Assembly (NCBI GenBank): GCA_037576195.1
Contig: CM075104.1
Span: forward strand, 24,878,211-24,942,210
DNA: 64,000 bases
Source: Phytoseiulus persimilis
Lineage: Eukaryota; Arthropoda; Arachnida; Mesostigmata; Phytoseiidae
Direction of reading: 5' to 3'
Made by a program: the position numbers and the translations under genes. Every line of letters starts with the position of its first letter. The first letter of the stretch is position 1. The notes beneath the pieces are model-generated. The model was not told where the DNA came from and did not search any database. It was given only the letters and a program-made list of their open reading frames with translations. Positions 46,756 to 58,894 of the stretch are shown piece after piece.

Positions 46756-49700
46756 AAAGTCTTGATTCGGTGCACGCCTGCGCGCTGACGTCTTGAGATC
46801 ACGAGTTTGCGGAGATGGGGAAAGAACTCTCGAGCTTCTCCATCAAGGACGATCCAACTTATCTGATAGCGGAGAAGTCGTTTCGAACGCTCGTTCTATT
46901 TCAAACTGTCGCGGAGCTGTTTCTCCCACAGGTACTTGGAGGGATAGGCATTGTGTTGCCCGGGGCGGACTCCCCCCCCCCCTTGGTTCCGAAGTCTCTT
47001 CCGAGAACTGTGCCAGGTTGCCATGTTCCCTAGAGTCCAACCAAAGTTCCCGCAAAAAGTGATTGAATTATGATCTGCGACAACCAGTCAATGTAAATGA
47101 TCGAATACCCCAGCCCAGACGCGACGTGGGGCAAATGGGGAGCCGCGCGTTGGACTCTCGGCGAATTCAGTAAAATCTCAGTAGAATTGTCGGGCTGCGA
47201 GGGACGGCGTGCTGGCTGCGCACACAACAATGAGGAGCCCCATGAGTCGCTCGGAAAACGGACTGACTCGAGAAGATATCAGGCGCCTCGAGGGATGTTA
47301 TGATAGCGATCCTTGAGCCGTGCCCGGTGTACCCAATAACCGGTGACCGCAAACATTGCCGGGGAGCCAATAGGCGCACATCGTTCTAGATTTCCAACCC
47401 AAGGTCATGACTTCGGCACCGATGATATAATAGATATCCGCTCCGTATGGAATTCGAGTTCCCGATTCCAGGACAAGGCTGGCTGACTTGCATTGTTGTA
47501 TCAGCATGAACGCAGATGCGAGAAATCATTTCTGAGATTTGGATCTTCATAGAATTTTCGAGCCAGTACCACGATCGCTTGCCCATTTCATCGTTGGACT
47601 CTACCTCCTCTCGCCTCTCTACCTCGAGTCGCTTACTGCGCATGTGGCTGGATCTCCTCCGCCCCCCCCCCCCCTCGGATCCATGGAAAGAGGGCCTCCT
47701 GCGCCCTTCGATTCCGGTGACTTTTCTGAACACCACAAGTTTCGCTCATTCCGAATCCAGAACGAGCAACCCTACGCTCGGCTGGGAAACTTCTAGACTG
47801 GGTTCGCGGCGGTTATTCAAGCGCGACGAATGACCGCAAGTGAATTGCGGTTATAATCGCATTCAACCGCAATTTTCCGAAACGTATGATTTCTCGAGAA
47901 AGCGCCTTGTCCCACTGAAGCCACGCTATTTCAAAGACCGCAACCACGATATCGGAGCCGGAAGCTGTGACTTGGGTCAGAGAAAACTGTGCGCAGCTCA
48001 AGAAATGAATGCTTCTGAACGATTTCTGGGCCTACTTTCTCAGAGCTTCCTGTGATAACTACAATCTCGAATCAGCACGCCATCAGGGAGCGGCTACGTT
48101 CTAACGCGGTTCACCTGAACTCTCCCTCGACGCTGCGATTCAGGACACTCCGCTGGGCCATGTGAAGCGGTCGTTAGTTCCGAGGGCTGGGCGTGTGTTT
48201 CCCGCTCAACGAGTTGATTCAATATCGCTAGCTGATGGTGAAAACTAATGACCGGAAGCTCGTGGCGAGTTCTACATGGGATGTCCCGCATCAGGAGATG
48301 GGATGTCTTCTGTCCACCCATCCGTAGTCGTGTGAGCAGGGATCAGCATGTCCCGTAGATAGCTTCACTCGCGCTCACAGCATGTATTTTGGAGAAGTTG
48401 ACTTGCTCCCAGAAACTCGCTCCCAAGGAGTCCTTGCGGCCGCATGAACGGCTTGATATGGATGCGTTATCTACTCGAACTGATTGAACGCCAATGCTCC
48501 CCATCTTCCAAAATCCCTTCATATTGTGTTGGAGCACTCGACTGGTTCAATCGAGTCGGTTCTGCACCGCCGGCCGCCACGGAATGGATTTCGGAAAACT
48601 TATGATAATTATTCCTATGATGGCTGGCCTTGAGAAAAAGCTTTCTGCAAAATAATGACATATGGAACAAAGTTCCGACACGTCGATTCGCTGTCAAGAT
48701 ATTCTTTCTTCGCGGGTATTACATATTCCGCCGGGACTACATGAATGAGGACCGCTCAAGTGAAGAGGAAGTCCGACTCCGAACATGGCGAGCCCTGTGA
48801 GTCCTGATATTCAAACGTCCCGTATGCTTTCCGAGCGTCGTAAGAGGCTCGCTCGATTTCAGGCTGTGCGCCTCTCTCCGTTTGACAGATATAGTTCCTT
48901 CAGGGAAGCTGATCAAGAGTTTCATCAACGAAGAAGTTCGACGTTCGAGTGCGTTAAATTGTGGAAACTTGTGGATCAACTCAAAAAGACATCGATGGGT
49001 GTAGCCCATGTGTTCCGGAGCTTCCGTCGCTTCAAAAGGCCCCAGCTTCTTTGTGGTTGGTTCGAGGAGAGCTTTGCTCTGCAGCTTGACGTTTTCGAGA
49101 GCGATGCCGCAGGGACGAGTGACACGGTTCAGGGATATCTGTGACGGTCGCAGATTATTCGCGACTGAGGGCTCTTTGAGTTTACGATTCGCTAACACTC
49201 AGAAAAAAAAGCTTCTCTCATAAGTATTTGAAAACGTAGCGTTGCTGGCATTACCTCCAGCATTGGGGGGGTCTCCGGTGGAGCTCAACCCTTGTTTCGC
49301 TCTAAACATTGAGGCATTCACTCTAGCTTCGCGGGCTAACTTCGCGAACTCAAGGGATGGAGGAAAAGAGCTCGTCGAGTACCAGTCGAGATGAACCCGC
49401 GTGCACTCTGCATGGATTGAAGGTTGAAAAAAAAGGGCAGGACAGTTGTTCCAGTTCCTTACTCTCTCACGCCTTGGCGTGCTCGATGCAAACTCTCAAT
49501 ATTCAGCTTTTCACGCCTTTTTCCGCATATTTTGACGACAATGCCCGTTCGCTCCGGGCTTCTGCAAGTGATCGTGGTGATTCACGCTCATTGTTAGAAC
49601 GAACGTGGGGGGCCGCGGATGCAGCATGTGGACTCCCTGTAGAACCTTCTTCGACAGGGAATGGCGTGAAGCGCAGGTCGTTGGAGACTCAACAGACCCT

Positions 49701-51597
49701 ATGGGTTGAGTGTCCACGTTCAAGGTAAATCTTAGAGGAAGCAAGCTCTCACCATAACAACGAACGGGTCTCCTGCCGCGGATGGAACTCTCCAAGAAGC
49801 CGTTCAGCCTTCCACGGACGAAACTGATCCGTTGGGAAGGGGCATCCTTTGACCGGATGGTGACTCGTAGGAATGTCGTCTCTGAGAGTCAGCCGGAGGG
49901 CTATGATTGAACTCCTTCAAACTCAATGACTCATGATGTTTGCCAGTGAGTCCGACTGTCGCAGACGGAAGCTTCTTGGACTCGCGACCCCGCCACCGGG
50001 ACCACGTGAGGCTGAACCGGTCCTTCTCTCCACGGAGCCGTTGTGATGGTCCTCGTGTAGCCCTCTCCGCAGCCCATTGTTGCCCATGAATATTTTGATC
50101 AGCTTGGCAGAGCCAAAATGCTCGGCGGCAGCTGGAATTTCATAGCACGCTAGGGTGCTGATTCCGTGCTCTGGTGAGGGAGCCCGGATCAATAACCACC
50201 TCTAACCGGCCCGGTTCATGGGTCATGGCTGAAGCAGCCAACCTGTGGATGGGGTGCTCTGCTCCGGGACCTTTGAGCAGGAAGAGCTAGTAGAGGAGCG
50301 AGATCTGCCGATGGCCGAATGAAATGGCATTTCCGGTGACGTCCAGAGGCTCCGAAAAATCAATTGCCTCGTTCCATCGAATAGGAGGCATGCCAGCCTC
50401 CGCCTCACACGCCACTGCAGCCTCCTCCACAAGGGAAAGTTATCGAAGGGAAAGTGGTCGAGTTATTTTCATATCGGAGAGCTGTTGTGCTTCGCGTCAA
50501 AACGCCATCGGAGGGTACTTGCACATCGGCTTGCGAGTACCACTGTGAAACGGCTCCTGGCACTTTTCACCCGGCATCTAGAACTCCTGGAACGGTCTCA
50601 GGTGTGGAGGTGAACCGCTGCCGGAACCGCACTCGAGGGGAGAGCTCTCCAGCGTCTAAAATGATTCCGTATGCCACGGTGAACCCAGGACCAGTCTGGC
50701 GTCGAGCGTCCGAATCGCTCATTTCGTACCAACACCCAGACTTGCAGACTAATGTCCGGGGTTGGGCATAATTCTAATCAAGTTATGATGATAATTCATA
50801 GTCAAAGTCCCCGGAAAACTGGTCAGATCGATCCACCACAAACCTCGTGTGCGACTCATCCTTCCGTTTGTGGGGGCTTGGACGAGATTCCGGGATCGAT
50901 GTGACCATAATCTTGGGGGACTGATGTTTGACTCTGAATATGACTCATAATCATAACTCGATCCTTATTCATAATCATGAATCATGATTACGATTCTGCC
51001 CAACTCGGCCAATGGCGAAGGGGACACAAAGACTCCTGTAATGTTTCTCACATACCAGATCGCGAAGCGCTCAAAGTCGAACAAAACACCTTGAACTTGG
51101 AAAAACTCACCGTCTCACGTGAAATACAGCTGTTATCCAGCCAACTAACATGGTGTTCGCCTCGAAACTCTAAAGCTGAACCGGTACCGAGGTTAGAAGG
51201 GTACTTGGACATCTCTGACCGTGATCGATAGCACTGCCCATCCAGTGCATCCCGTAGAGTTCGAGGGTGAATCTCATGCTACATATTCATCATTCAGAAG
51301 GTACAGAACTCGAGGCGGTCCAGGAAGTTGAATTTTAAGAACTTTCCCGTCGAAACTCTGATGAATTGGTGCAGATCAGCGGGCGGGTATTATCATCCTG
51401 TCGATATCACCTTCAGCAGTCCTTGATTGCCAAACGAATAACAGGGTGCCGTATGCCCTACACAGAGATTCGCTGACACTCGAACGGCTTCCGAACTCGC
51501 ATCCAATACCTCGACCATGATGAGATGCGGTCCAAACTCTACAAGATCAAGGAGGAGGCGGAATCGTCTCGCTTCGAATAAGTTGGAAAATGATGGC
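46756..51597. other. Intergenic stretch between the Foldback/MITE cluster and GNAT copy 2
   Basis: No gene is supported. C-runs lie at 46,972-46,982 (11 C) and 47,662-47,674 (13 C). Plus 48,785-49,144 is a 119-codon frame rich in R, F and S (RMLSERRKRLARFQAVRLS), overlapped by a 153-codon minus frame, and neither has a known domain. Minus 49,923-50,192 ends in RSFRLRQSDSLANIMSH, which is protein-like but unlinked. Around 50,935-51,000 there are short TCATAATCAT-type repeats. Confidence 0.45.
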
Positions 51598-51603
51598 TTT
51601 ATT
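51598..51603 (-). terminator. Polyadenylation signal of the distal GNAT gene
   Basis: AATAAA on the minus strand lies 156 bases beyond the stop codon at 51,759-51,761. Confidence 0.5.
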
Positions 51604-51758
51604 CCGAAGACGGGGAAGCTTTTGATGGACCTTCCCCCGATTGGTCTCTCCGTCAGTTAAGAAACAGAATCCCCAGTTCGCCGAAACGTTCCAATGCCGA
51701 GAGGAAGATTGCGTTCGCAGCCAGTGAGTTCTGGGACTCCAGCATGAGCTCAGCCCCC

Positions 51759-52794
51759 TCATAGATGTTTGAACATATGGATCATCTCTCCTACATCTTT
51801 CCACTTAAAGACGTCTCCGGTCGGCTTGAATCCGTGCTTCATGTAGAAGAGCTCAGCGTGTTTCCTAGCTTTGAACCACAGCATGCGCGCTGGAGAATTG
51901 CGAAATTGGAAAATGACAATATAGGAGAGATAGGGAAGTAAAGGGGAGCAGGAAGTGTCGAGTATCCTAGGAGTTATGTCGGTTGGTAAGGGACTTGCTG
52001 ATTTCTGATGGATGGGGAGGGTTCATATCGATAGTATAAGATATTCAGGGCACCTCACCTCCCCGTTGCTTCACGTGGTGGATGCAAGCAACCAAGAGCT
52101 TCGAACCCAACCCTTGCCTCTGTAGTCTGGGTGCGACTGCGATGCCCCGTATTCGCCACTGAACGTTCCCTTCAGGAGCTGGAAGATGGCACGCGGGACT
52201 ATGTTTTGCTTCGACCTCACAAAAGTCCTCCTAGGGGATGCACAAACTCGGATTGAGTGAAGGGTGGATCACATCGTTGAGACCACATCTGCCGTCTCAC
52301 ATATTAGCTGGGATATGAAACCTCGACACGGCCAGAAGATTCGTTTGCTGTGCAGTCTCACCTTGAACACGGAGAGAATGCCCACAAGCTCGTTACCCGA
52401 ATACGCTCCCAGATGGATCGTTGACTCGGCGAGATCGTCTTCGAAGTCCAGCTGCTGCAAATCCGGTCGAAGAACTTCGCGCCGCAGAGGATACAGATCT
52501 TCGAGCTGGGTTGGCCGAATCTTATGAAACCGACATAAAATTGTGAGCTACTTTCCCTCTCCCTGAGGACGGGAGCAGCTGCTCCTAAACCCTGAAAAAC
52601 TTCCAGCGTTGTCTGGACTCGATGACATTGAGCGCGTAGGTGCACTTCATTGATTTTTTTTTCGAGCCCCGGCATGCCGCGAAATGGGCAGAATGATCAC
52701 TGGTCATCGGTCAGGTACCTACCTCAAGTTCGGGTCCGTGTGTCCCCTGCGGAGCACATGACGATTGGCGCTTGGCAGACGGAGGAGAAGCCAT
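51759..52794 (-). CDS. GNAT-family N-acetyltransferase, copy 2, four exons
   Basis: Exons on the minus strand are 52,794-52,723, 52,520-52,362, 52,230-52,059 and 51,889-51,759. Introns are 202, 131 and 169 bases, all GT-AG, with phases 0, 0 and 1 as in copy 1. The protein has 177 residues. The CoA-binding Q-x-x-G-x-G loop is QRQGLG (residues 114-119) within RGIAVAPRLQRQGLGSKLL. The C-terminal tyrosine motif is FYMKHGF (Y150), followed by the last strand and a short tail ending FKHL. YPLRREVLRP and TIHLGAYSGNELVG mark the N-terminal half. Exon 2 is about 58% identical to copy 1 over 53 residues and the last exon about 45%. The middle exon is three codons longer. Exon 1 (MASPPSAKRQ) does not resemble that of copy 1 except for a shared final L-E before the phase-0 donor, so it is the least certain part. 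Both copies keep all key residues and look functional. The substrate is unknown. Confidence 0.86.
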
Positions 52795-55779
52795 AATGTC
52801 TGTAATGAACAATGAATAACCAGCTCAGAAATGCACCATAGTGAGAAATTACACTCGACTCGCGCCAATCTCTCGCGGACGTAATCCATATGCTTGAATC
52901 AAATGATGACTGTGCGTTTGTCGCGACATTTTGGCCGCGAACCCAGGGCCATTTGAATTGTCTGACCTGGTCGTAGAACACCTGTCCAAGGAACGGAAGG
53001 CGGATGGATGGAAGGCACCTCCGTCGGCCAGTTCCGAGCTTTTTCGGCGGTTCACCAACTCGATCGTAGCTACTTCCATGAGTCGACAGCTCGGTATGGA
53101 GCAACACTACACCCTCGCCGCTCGATTTTATCGCTGAGCGCGAACGAGCTGTCTTGACCCGCGGAAGATGTTCCTGTGACGCTCCGTTGATTCTCTCTCC
53201 ACTACAGCGTGGCTCGTGGTGGAAGCTACATGCTCGGGAGAATCGGGAAGCACCGAATTCAGATGCAGGGTTCGAACGCTCCCCCCCGTATTACAGGATA
53301 CACCGAAAAATTGTCACGCTGTGGCTTCACGTGGGCTCAAAAAGATAATTAGGATGGTAGACTCATGCGAGAGTATGTTAACCGACTTCCATCATTAGCT
53401 CGCACCCCTGAGTGGATCCGATCGATGGAGTGTTTTATCATGAGAAGGTTCTTCCCAGTTCCATGGGGTGGTGTTGAGAACCTGTCCTTCTGAACTACCC
53501 GATCCACCATGATGCTCTTCACCCTGAGAAGCCTGCTTATCCTCTCTATCATTCAGCGGACAATCTATCGAGATAGCGAAAGCCCGCTGACCGCCCTCCG
53601 CTATCGATTCTTCGGGTCAGCCATCTCTGTATCAGTAGAACCCAGAAATCCGGGAATTATTCATCAATCACCGTCCATCACCGCAGAATTCAACGTGTGC
53701 CCGGGTCGATCCGCGACGCAATCAAGACACTAATTCATCGATTTGCACAAACAGAAGGAGGCATTGTGTGACATCATTGTCTAGACTCCAAGGCCCGCTC
53801 TCTTGTCCCTTGGAGGAGAATGAACCCCTTCCCGGCTTTGGCAAAGACTGACATGTTAGAGTCCTCGATTGCTTCATGAGACAATCAAGCATTCGGTCCA
53901 AATCTGCTTGAGTGCCAAACATCATTAATTTCGTGCGTCAGTGGTAATATCTGCATCATTAGTAGTATCAGATCTGCAGTCTCCATGCCGCACTATGCAC
54001 TGATTAATTCGAGGAACTCTCGAGCGTTGGAACCTACGACTGCTCCCGCAAATCGGGAGTCGAGCTCGACAGCCTGGTTCAAAGGATCACAACGTCTATA
54101 GCTCGCAGGAACCCATGAAAAGGATCCACTAACAATCGGTTGACTCTCCATTTATCGCATGTGAGACACAACACGGAACGACAGTCCATCCGTAAGATGA
54201 TTCCCGAGGATAGAGGATAATTCATTTGCGATACTCTGAGAGTCCAACACAGAGTTAATCTCGGATTGATATTGCTCAGCCTGAGGCTATGAACCAGTCA
54301 GACCGCGACGGTAGCGAGCTTCGCCTCCAAGTTGACGACGAACATGTGTGTCAGGTGGAGATCTGCGATCCCTTATATCGACGGAGGGCCGGAAACAGAA
54401 GCCTGTGACTCCTCTTCATCTCGCCCAAAATTACTTTTCGAGTCGACTCTGTGACTGAGACTCCCTTCTGGATGAGGCGGAGATGGATCGCAGACGAAAA
54501 CTATAAAAACTCACTCGAGCATCCCGAAGGCGCATTCGGGTAGCTTTTGAGGATTTATAATGTTATGGTTCCCTCCGTCAGCCTCTTCCGTGAACCGACT
54601 CAGAGCGAGAGAAGGGGACGATGTGATCTTGCGGTGCATTAATTTCAATCAAGGCCGAGGCTGAATCCATCCGACAGTTGCATATTTGCACAAGATCGTA
54701 CGCGGAGCAGGGGCGATCGAGGCATACAACCCAGCACCGAGCAGTAACTCTTTCCAGAATACATTACGGGCCAGCGTCGAATTCGCCGACGTTATTCCAA
54801 GTCCAGTCTCCGAAAATCAAATTATCTATCCTCAAAAAACTTGACTCGCTGCATGGCATAGATGAGCTCACGAAAGCCGGCCATTCTTCATCTCCATCCT
54901 CAAACCATTCCGAAATTCATTCTCGAGCCGGCTAGCTTGATACCGGCGCTTCCCATGGGTCTGAACAGCAAAGGGAGAGTGTAGAACAGGATGGAGAATT
55001 CGTCTTCATGTTATTTATTCAGCACTCTGCCTGGGCATGGCTGATTTACGCTGCGGTTTCCCTCCGAGGGCTCTCCTCGGAACGTTCAGAGTGAGACCTT
55101 CGGCTCATCATGGAGAAGGCCAAGCAGAAGGCTTTCGAGGCAGGGGACCAAGCTGGCCAGAAACACCCCGCGTAGCGAAGACCCTCCAAAGGTATCCTGT
55201 TGACCGATCCCCCAACTCTTCGAGATCTGGGCTGACATTGGCGTTTAATGCGTACGCTCACGACCCTCAACAGGTCAACCGTCTCCACTGGGGTCAGAAA
55301 GAGAGTGCGAAAAAACTCAAGAATCCAGCTCTGTAACCCCCCCCCCCCCTCTCCTCCCCAAACGTCGGGATAGGAGAGCGAACGCTCGCATGAGGTTACT
55401 AAACCAGTCTTCCCACTGGCGGGATTCTTGAGTCTACCACTAGATACTTATGCGCAAAGACATGAATTAGGCATGCAGCATGTGCATAAAAATATGCGGA
55501 ACGTGCATCGAAACATGCAGAAGTCGTATAAGGATATCCAGAAGGTGCGTTAGGGAATGCACGAAAATGCGGAATATGCAGCAGAACGTGCGGACTTAGA
55601 TCAGAATCGAATTGCGAGGAAATCTATATTGGGCTCGAATAGGTATGAGGAACAGTGGAGCTTCGTTGGTGGGGGAACACTCATCAGTGGAGCTTCGCGT
55701 TTGTCGCGGAAATGGGCGTCGGAAAATCATGGAGAATGCCAAACTCCACTCTACAGGGGGGAGTGTTTTTCACTATGTA
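52795..55779. other. Intergenic, no supported gene
   Basis: There are short overlapping frames only. A run of 12 C lies at 55,337-55,348. A minus-strand frame near 55.05-55.29 kb happens to contain HSERSEESPRRE, discussed under rejected observations. Confidence 0.5.
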
Positions 55780-55901
55780 GGGGGGGGGGGAGGATGAAGT
55801 CCCCGCTGGTTGTACAGCCGCTAACCCGAAAAGCGGCCCTGGATCCTTGGAACAGGTTCCCGCGTCAGAATTATTGAGCGAGTCCATCTCCCCCCCCCCC
55901 C
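55780..55901. mobile_element. Small inverted-repeat element bounded by G-run and C-run
   Basis: Eleven G (55,780-55,790) followed by AGGATGAAGTC face, in inverted orientation, twelve C (55,890-55,901) preceded by GAGTCCATCT. Reverse-complemented, that right end reads GGGG...AGATGGACTC, matching the left in about 8 of the 10-11 bases after the homopolymer. The core is about 100 bp without coding capacity. This resembles a tiny non-autonomous element or slipped inverted duplication. No target-site duplication is evident. Confidence 0.3.
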
Positions 55902-56497
55902 GCGGTTCCATTCGCGTATCAATGAACTACAGTGCGACAAAGGATGGAACAACAGAACAGCTGAGTTTCATCTGCCGATCTGTTGAGTGCGATCAGCCCC
56001 ATTAGATCTAAGACATCTGAGACTGAAGAGACCTCTCGGAATCGGGATAGCCCAGTTGACAGGATAGATAAGATAGGCTTCCCCAATGGCTACACTGAAA
56101 CGTTGGTCATACGGTCGGAGCTGCATCAGTGGGTGAGAACAGTTACACTCCAGTTGGTTGCCGATGACAAAACTGGTGAGGATGACATAACAATACCAAA
56201 CGAATATGGGGATTGCTGTCGATTGTCAACTGAAGCTATTTTCCGGACGATAGTCACGCCAGGCGAGCCGGCCTAGTCAAAAATCGATGATATGGATGGG
56301 AGCGAGTGTGTTTCGCCAACTCAGAGATGGAACCTGGTGCTTGTGGCTCCCGAATTGGTCGTTCCGGTTCTCACATTTTGACAAGCTGTCGCTGCCCCGT
56401 CAACACAGATCCGAGTGCAGGCTCTGGAGCTGTGTCTGTCTGTTGCCAGCACGTCACAGAAGCCCGAGTTTCGGGGAGCTCTCAGTCGAGGTGGTAT
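55902..56497 (+). other. Short gene-free interval upstream of the secreted-peptide candidate
   Basis: Plus 55,983-56,276 is a 97-codon frame with a mild protein-like composition (LHQWVRTVTLQLVADDKTGE). I know of no family, and it has no splice link to the downstream gene. Confidence 0.35.
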
Positions 56498-56842
56498 ATG
56501 GAGATCCATCCTTCCCCTGCCAGAAGCGTACGGCGCTTGTTGTCTCTTGGGATTCTGTCGGTTATTTTTATTCCGTCTGTTCCCGCGAAACAAGCCCCGG
56601 GTTTTCCTGTCGCCATTGGAGCTGCGCACACTGTATCAAAGGTATGTTTAATTACATTCTTCCGAAGCAGCATTCCTCCAAGAGATTGTGCAAACAAACT
56701 GTGTCTTTTCTTCCGGAAGAACAATGGCGCTCGCTGTTTTGGAATCGAGTTCTCGATCGGTGGATACTTCAACCGAGAGGACCAAAGCTCGCTGTTGCAG
56801 TTACGAGAGTGCTCCGTGGGTTGCGAAAGCACACGCTGTTGA
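56498..56842 (+). CDS. Candidate small secreted cysteine-containing peptide, two exons
   Basis: Exon 1 (56,498-56,641) encodes 48 residues beginning MEIHPSPARSVRR, then the hydrophobic core LLSLGILSVIFIPSVPA. This is a textbook signal peptide with likely cleavage before KQAPGF. The donor is strong (AAG|GTATGT). After a 78-base intron with a pyrimidine-rich end (TCTTTTCTTCCGGAAG) exon 2 (56,720-56,842) stays in phase 0. It encodes 40 more residues with four cysteines spaced C-x24-C-x3-C-x4-C, and the stop directly follows the last cysteine. The precursor would be 88 residues. The spacing recalls small disulfide-rich secreted proteins of arachnids, but I cannot assign it to a named family, and more exons could follow. 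Longer unspliced frames overlap it (262 codons in another frame), so the model depends on the splice sites and the signal peptide. No AATAAA was found close downstream. Confidence 0.4.
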   Translation: MEIHPSPARSVRRLLSLGILSVIFIPSVPAKQAPGFPVAIGAAHTVSKVCLITFFRSSIPPRDCANKLCLFFRKNNGARCFGIEFSIGGYFNREDQSSLLQLRECSVGCESTRC

Positions 56843-58894
56843 GGCGGGGGTGGCTCGTTGAGGTTGAATGGGGGAGTACGCTTTACGATCCGTACTCTGA
56901 AGTACCTCGCTCTGGCGTAGGGAGGGATCAGGCCGTATCGATTACTATAGGGGTCCACGTCCACTCGCTGTCGTTGCTGACCTCAAGCGTTGCCACGTAC
57001 TACTTCATGCGGTTCCTGCAAGGAGTGGTCTCTCGGGATGTCCGCTCCGCTCCCGACCTCCCTTGCCGGCTGTGAGGGGTTTACCAGGACCGGCTCTCGG
57101 AACGCCAAAGAGGGTAAACAGCGCCTGGGGCGAGCAGCCCATCGGGTGCCTCCTCCCTCCATCTGACGACGCACAATCTAGCTAAAAAACTAAGCGATTC
57201 GCTTGGTGAGGTCCCGATCCGAAAATTATCCCGGTTAACTCATCGAGACTCCTGTTGCTCTGTAAATATCCACTATTTCCGTAGATGGACACTGCCTCCG
57301 GATTGGCTCGCTGTTCGTTGCGAATCCTCCGTCGTAGGGGGTCCCCTCATGACTGACTCTGGTGAGCGTTGTACCGGAAAGTGATACATTGCTGGAAGCG
57401 CTCACCTCCGATCTCGAAGGCCGACGACAATCCCCAAGGCCGCGGGTATCCATCCACATAATCAACGGAGTTGCTACAACATGCCTTCTCGCTTCTCATT
57501 CCTGAGCTGAGTAAATTATTTGCGCAGAGCAATAGAAGTTGCCACAGCTGAATGATTATTCGACGGAGCTCAATCATCAAAAGATTCACCTCGAAAACAG
57601 AGGTCCTTGAAGAAGGCTCTCGGCGCGGAACGCTTCATGCTGTCATTCAGGCCAAGATGTTTTCCCTCCTTAGAGTAGAAAAAAGGTAGCATGCCGAATC
57701 ACTTCTCGCGAGGTCTGTGAGAGAGTGTCAGGAGCACAGCGGTTCTCCTTGGCCGGCAAGCCACAGCCACTCTGTTGGTCTGCCTCCAATATCGGGCTTT
57801 GTTGGTCGAATGTGATGTCTGTTGGATAAAGAAGATTAGGGGACTTCACTGGTTGTCCGAGTCGAATATTACTCAGCTCTGAGAACAGTGGGATTAGCGT
57901 CCTGTCCGTTCTGACGTAAACATGTTTACGTGAATGTAGCCTCTCGGGCGCATGTATAAAACGTCGAAACACGCTCGTTCATTCTTATTCCTGTTACAGA
58001 TGAGCGAAGCCCGAAAATCTGATTCCATCAGCTCGGAATCCCGGGCACTTCGCATTTTCCTGCCATGTGCTTTCGGAGCTGTTCATCATGGCGATAGTCA
58101 ATTCCTCACGACGCGAGGCTGAGAAATCGTCGAAAGGAAATTTCACCCCACTTGTTAGCAACAGACATTAACCGCTTTATATTCAGCTCGCGACATCTAG
58201 CCCCAGGCCGACAGGGACAAGCCGTTCCTACAAGGAAATGTCGAAACCTTTCGCGGACAATCTGACTCCAGCGGCAATCATTCCAGCTTGGAGGAGCTGC
58301 GCAAGCGAAAGGTTCAGATGTCTCCATTCCGCGGGGAGGCCGTCGAGGAAGCTCACTGAAAAGAGGACGTTAAGCAGCTCATGTGTTAGCCTTTCCCTGA
58401 AGCGGAGCCTGCTGGGAACTTAGGTGGGATGGGTACAACGAGACAGCAGAATGATGAAATATGCATTGAGATCCGAAACAACGAGCGTTAGCATAATTGA
58501 GTCTGCCGTCCAGCCTCAAGAACTTGAGAACGTGACAAGGACAGAACATCTCTGGCGGGGTGTCAAACTTCAGACCCATTCCGAATGAGAACCAAACAGC
58601 CGACTCAGCAGAAAACAGTGTCATGGACTGCGTTCCCCAGAGCCGGAATCGGTGATTCTACATATCCTCTGCGGTCAGGTCACAGACTCATCGCATACAT
58701 GGAGCTAGGAGGCACTGTCCTCGCCGTGGTCTGCTAGATTTTCAAAGCCAGTAAAGATCAATTCACGTCTGTGGATGCTGCAGCCTTAGAAATCTCCGTT
58801 CGAAATCTCATCTGCGGAATGCTTCACCCAGCTGTAAGCAGAAACGAGAGTTTTCTCGAGTTCGATGGGTAATCGGATTGCGAGATAGATATGA
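56843..58894. other. Gene-free stretch
   Basis: The end of a 262-codon plus frame (56,287-57,075) overlaps its start. Otherwise only short frames without motifs are present. Confidence 0.5.

Noticed and set aside
55046-55288. Minus-strand frame containing HSERSEESPRRE, a string familiar from translated bacterial palindromic repeats
   Set aside because: No bacterial gene, composition change or palindromic unit accompanies it. A short chance similarity is more likely than contamination.
56287-57075. 262-codon plus-strand open frame, the longest in the window
   Set aside because: It has no recognisable domain, overlaps a 178-codon and a 160-codon frame, and the spliced signal-peptide model in the overlapping frame explains the region better.
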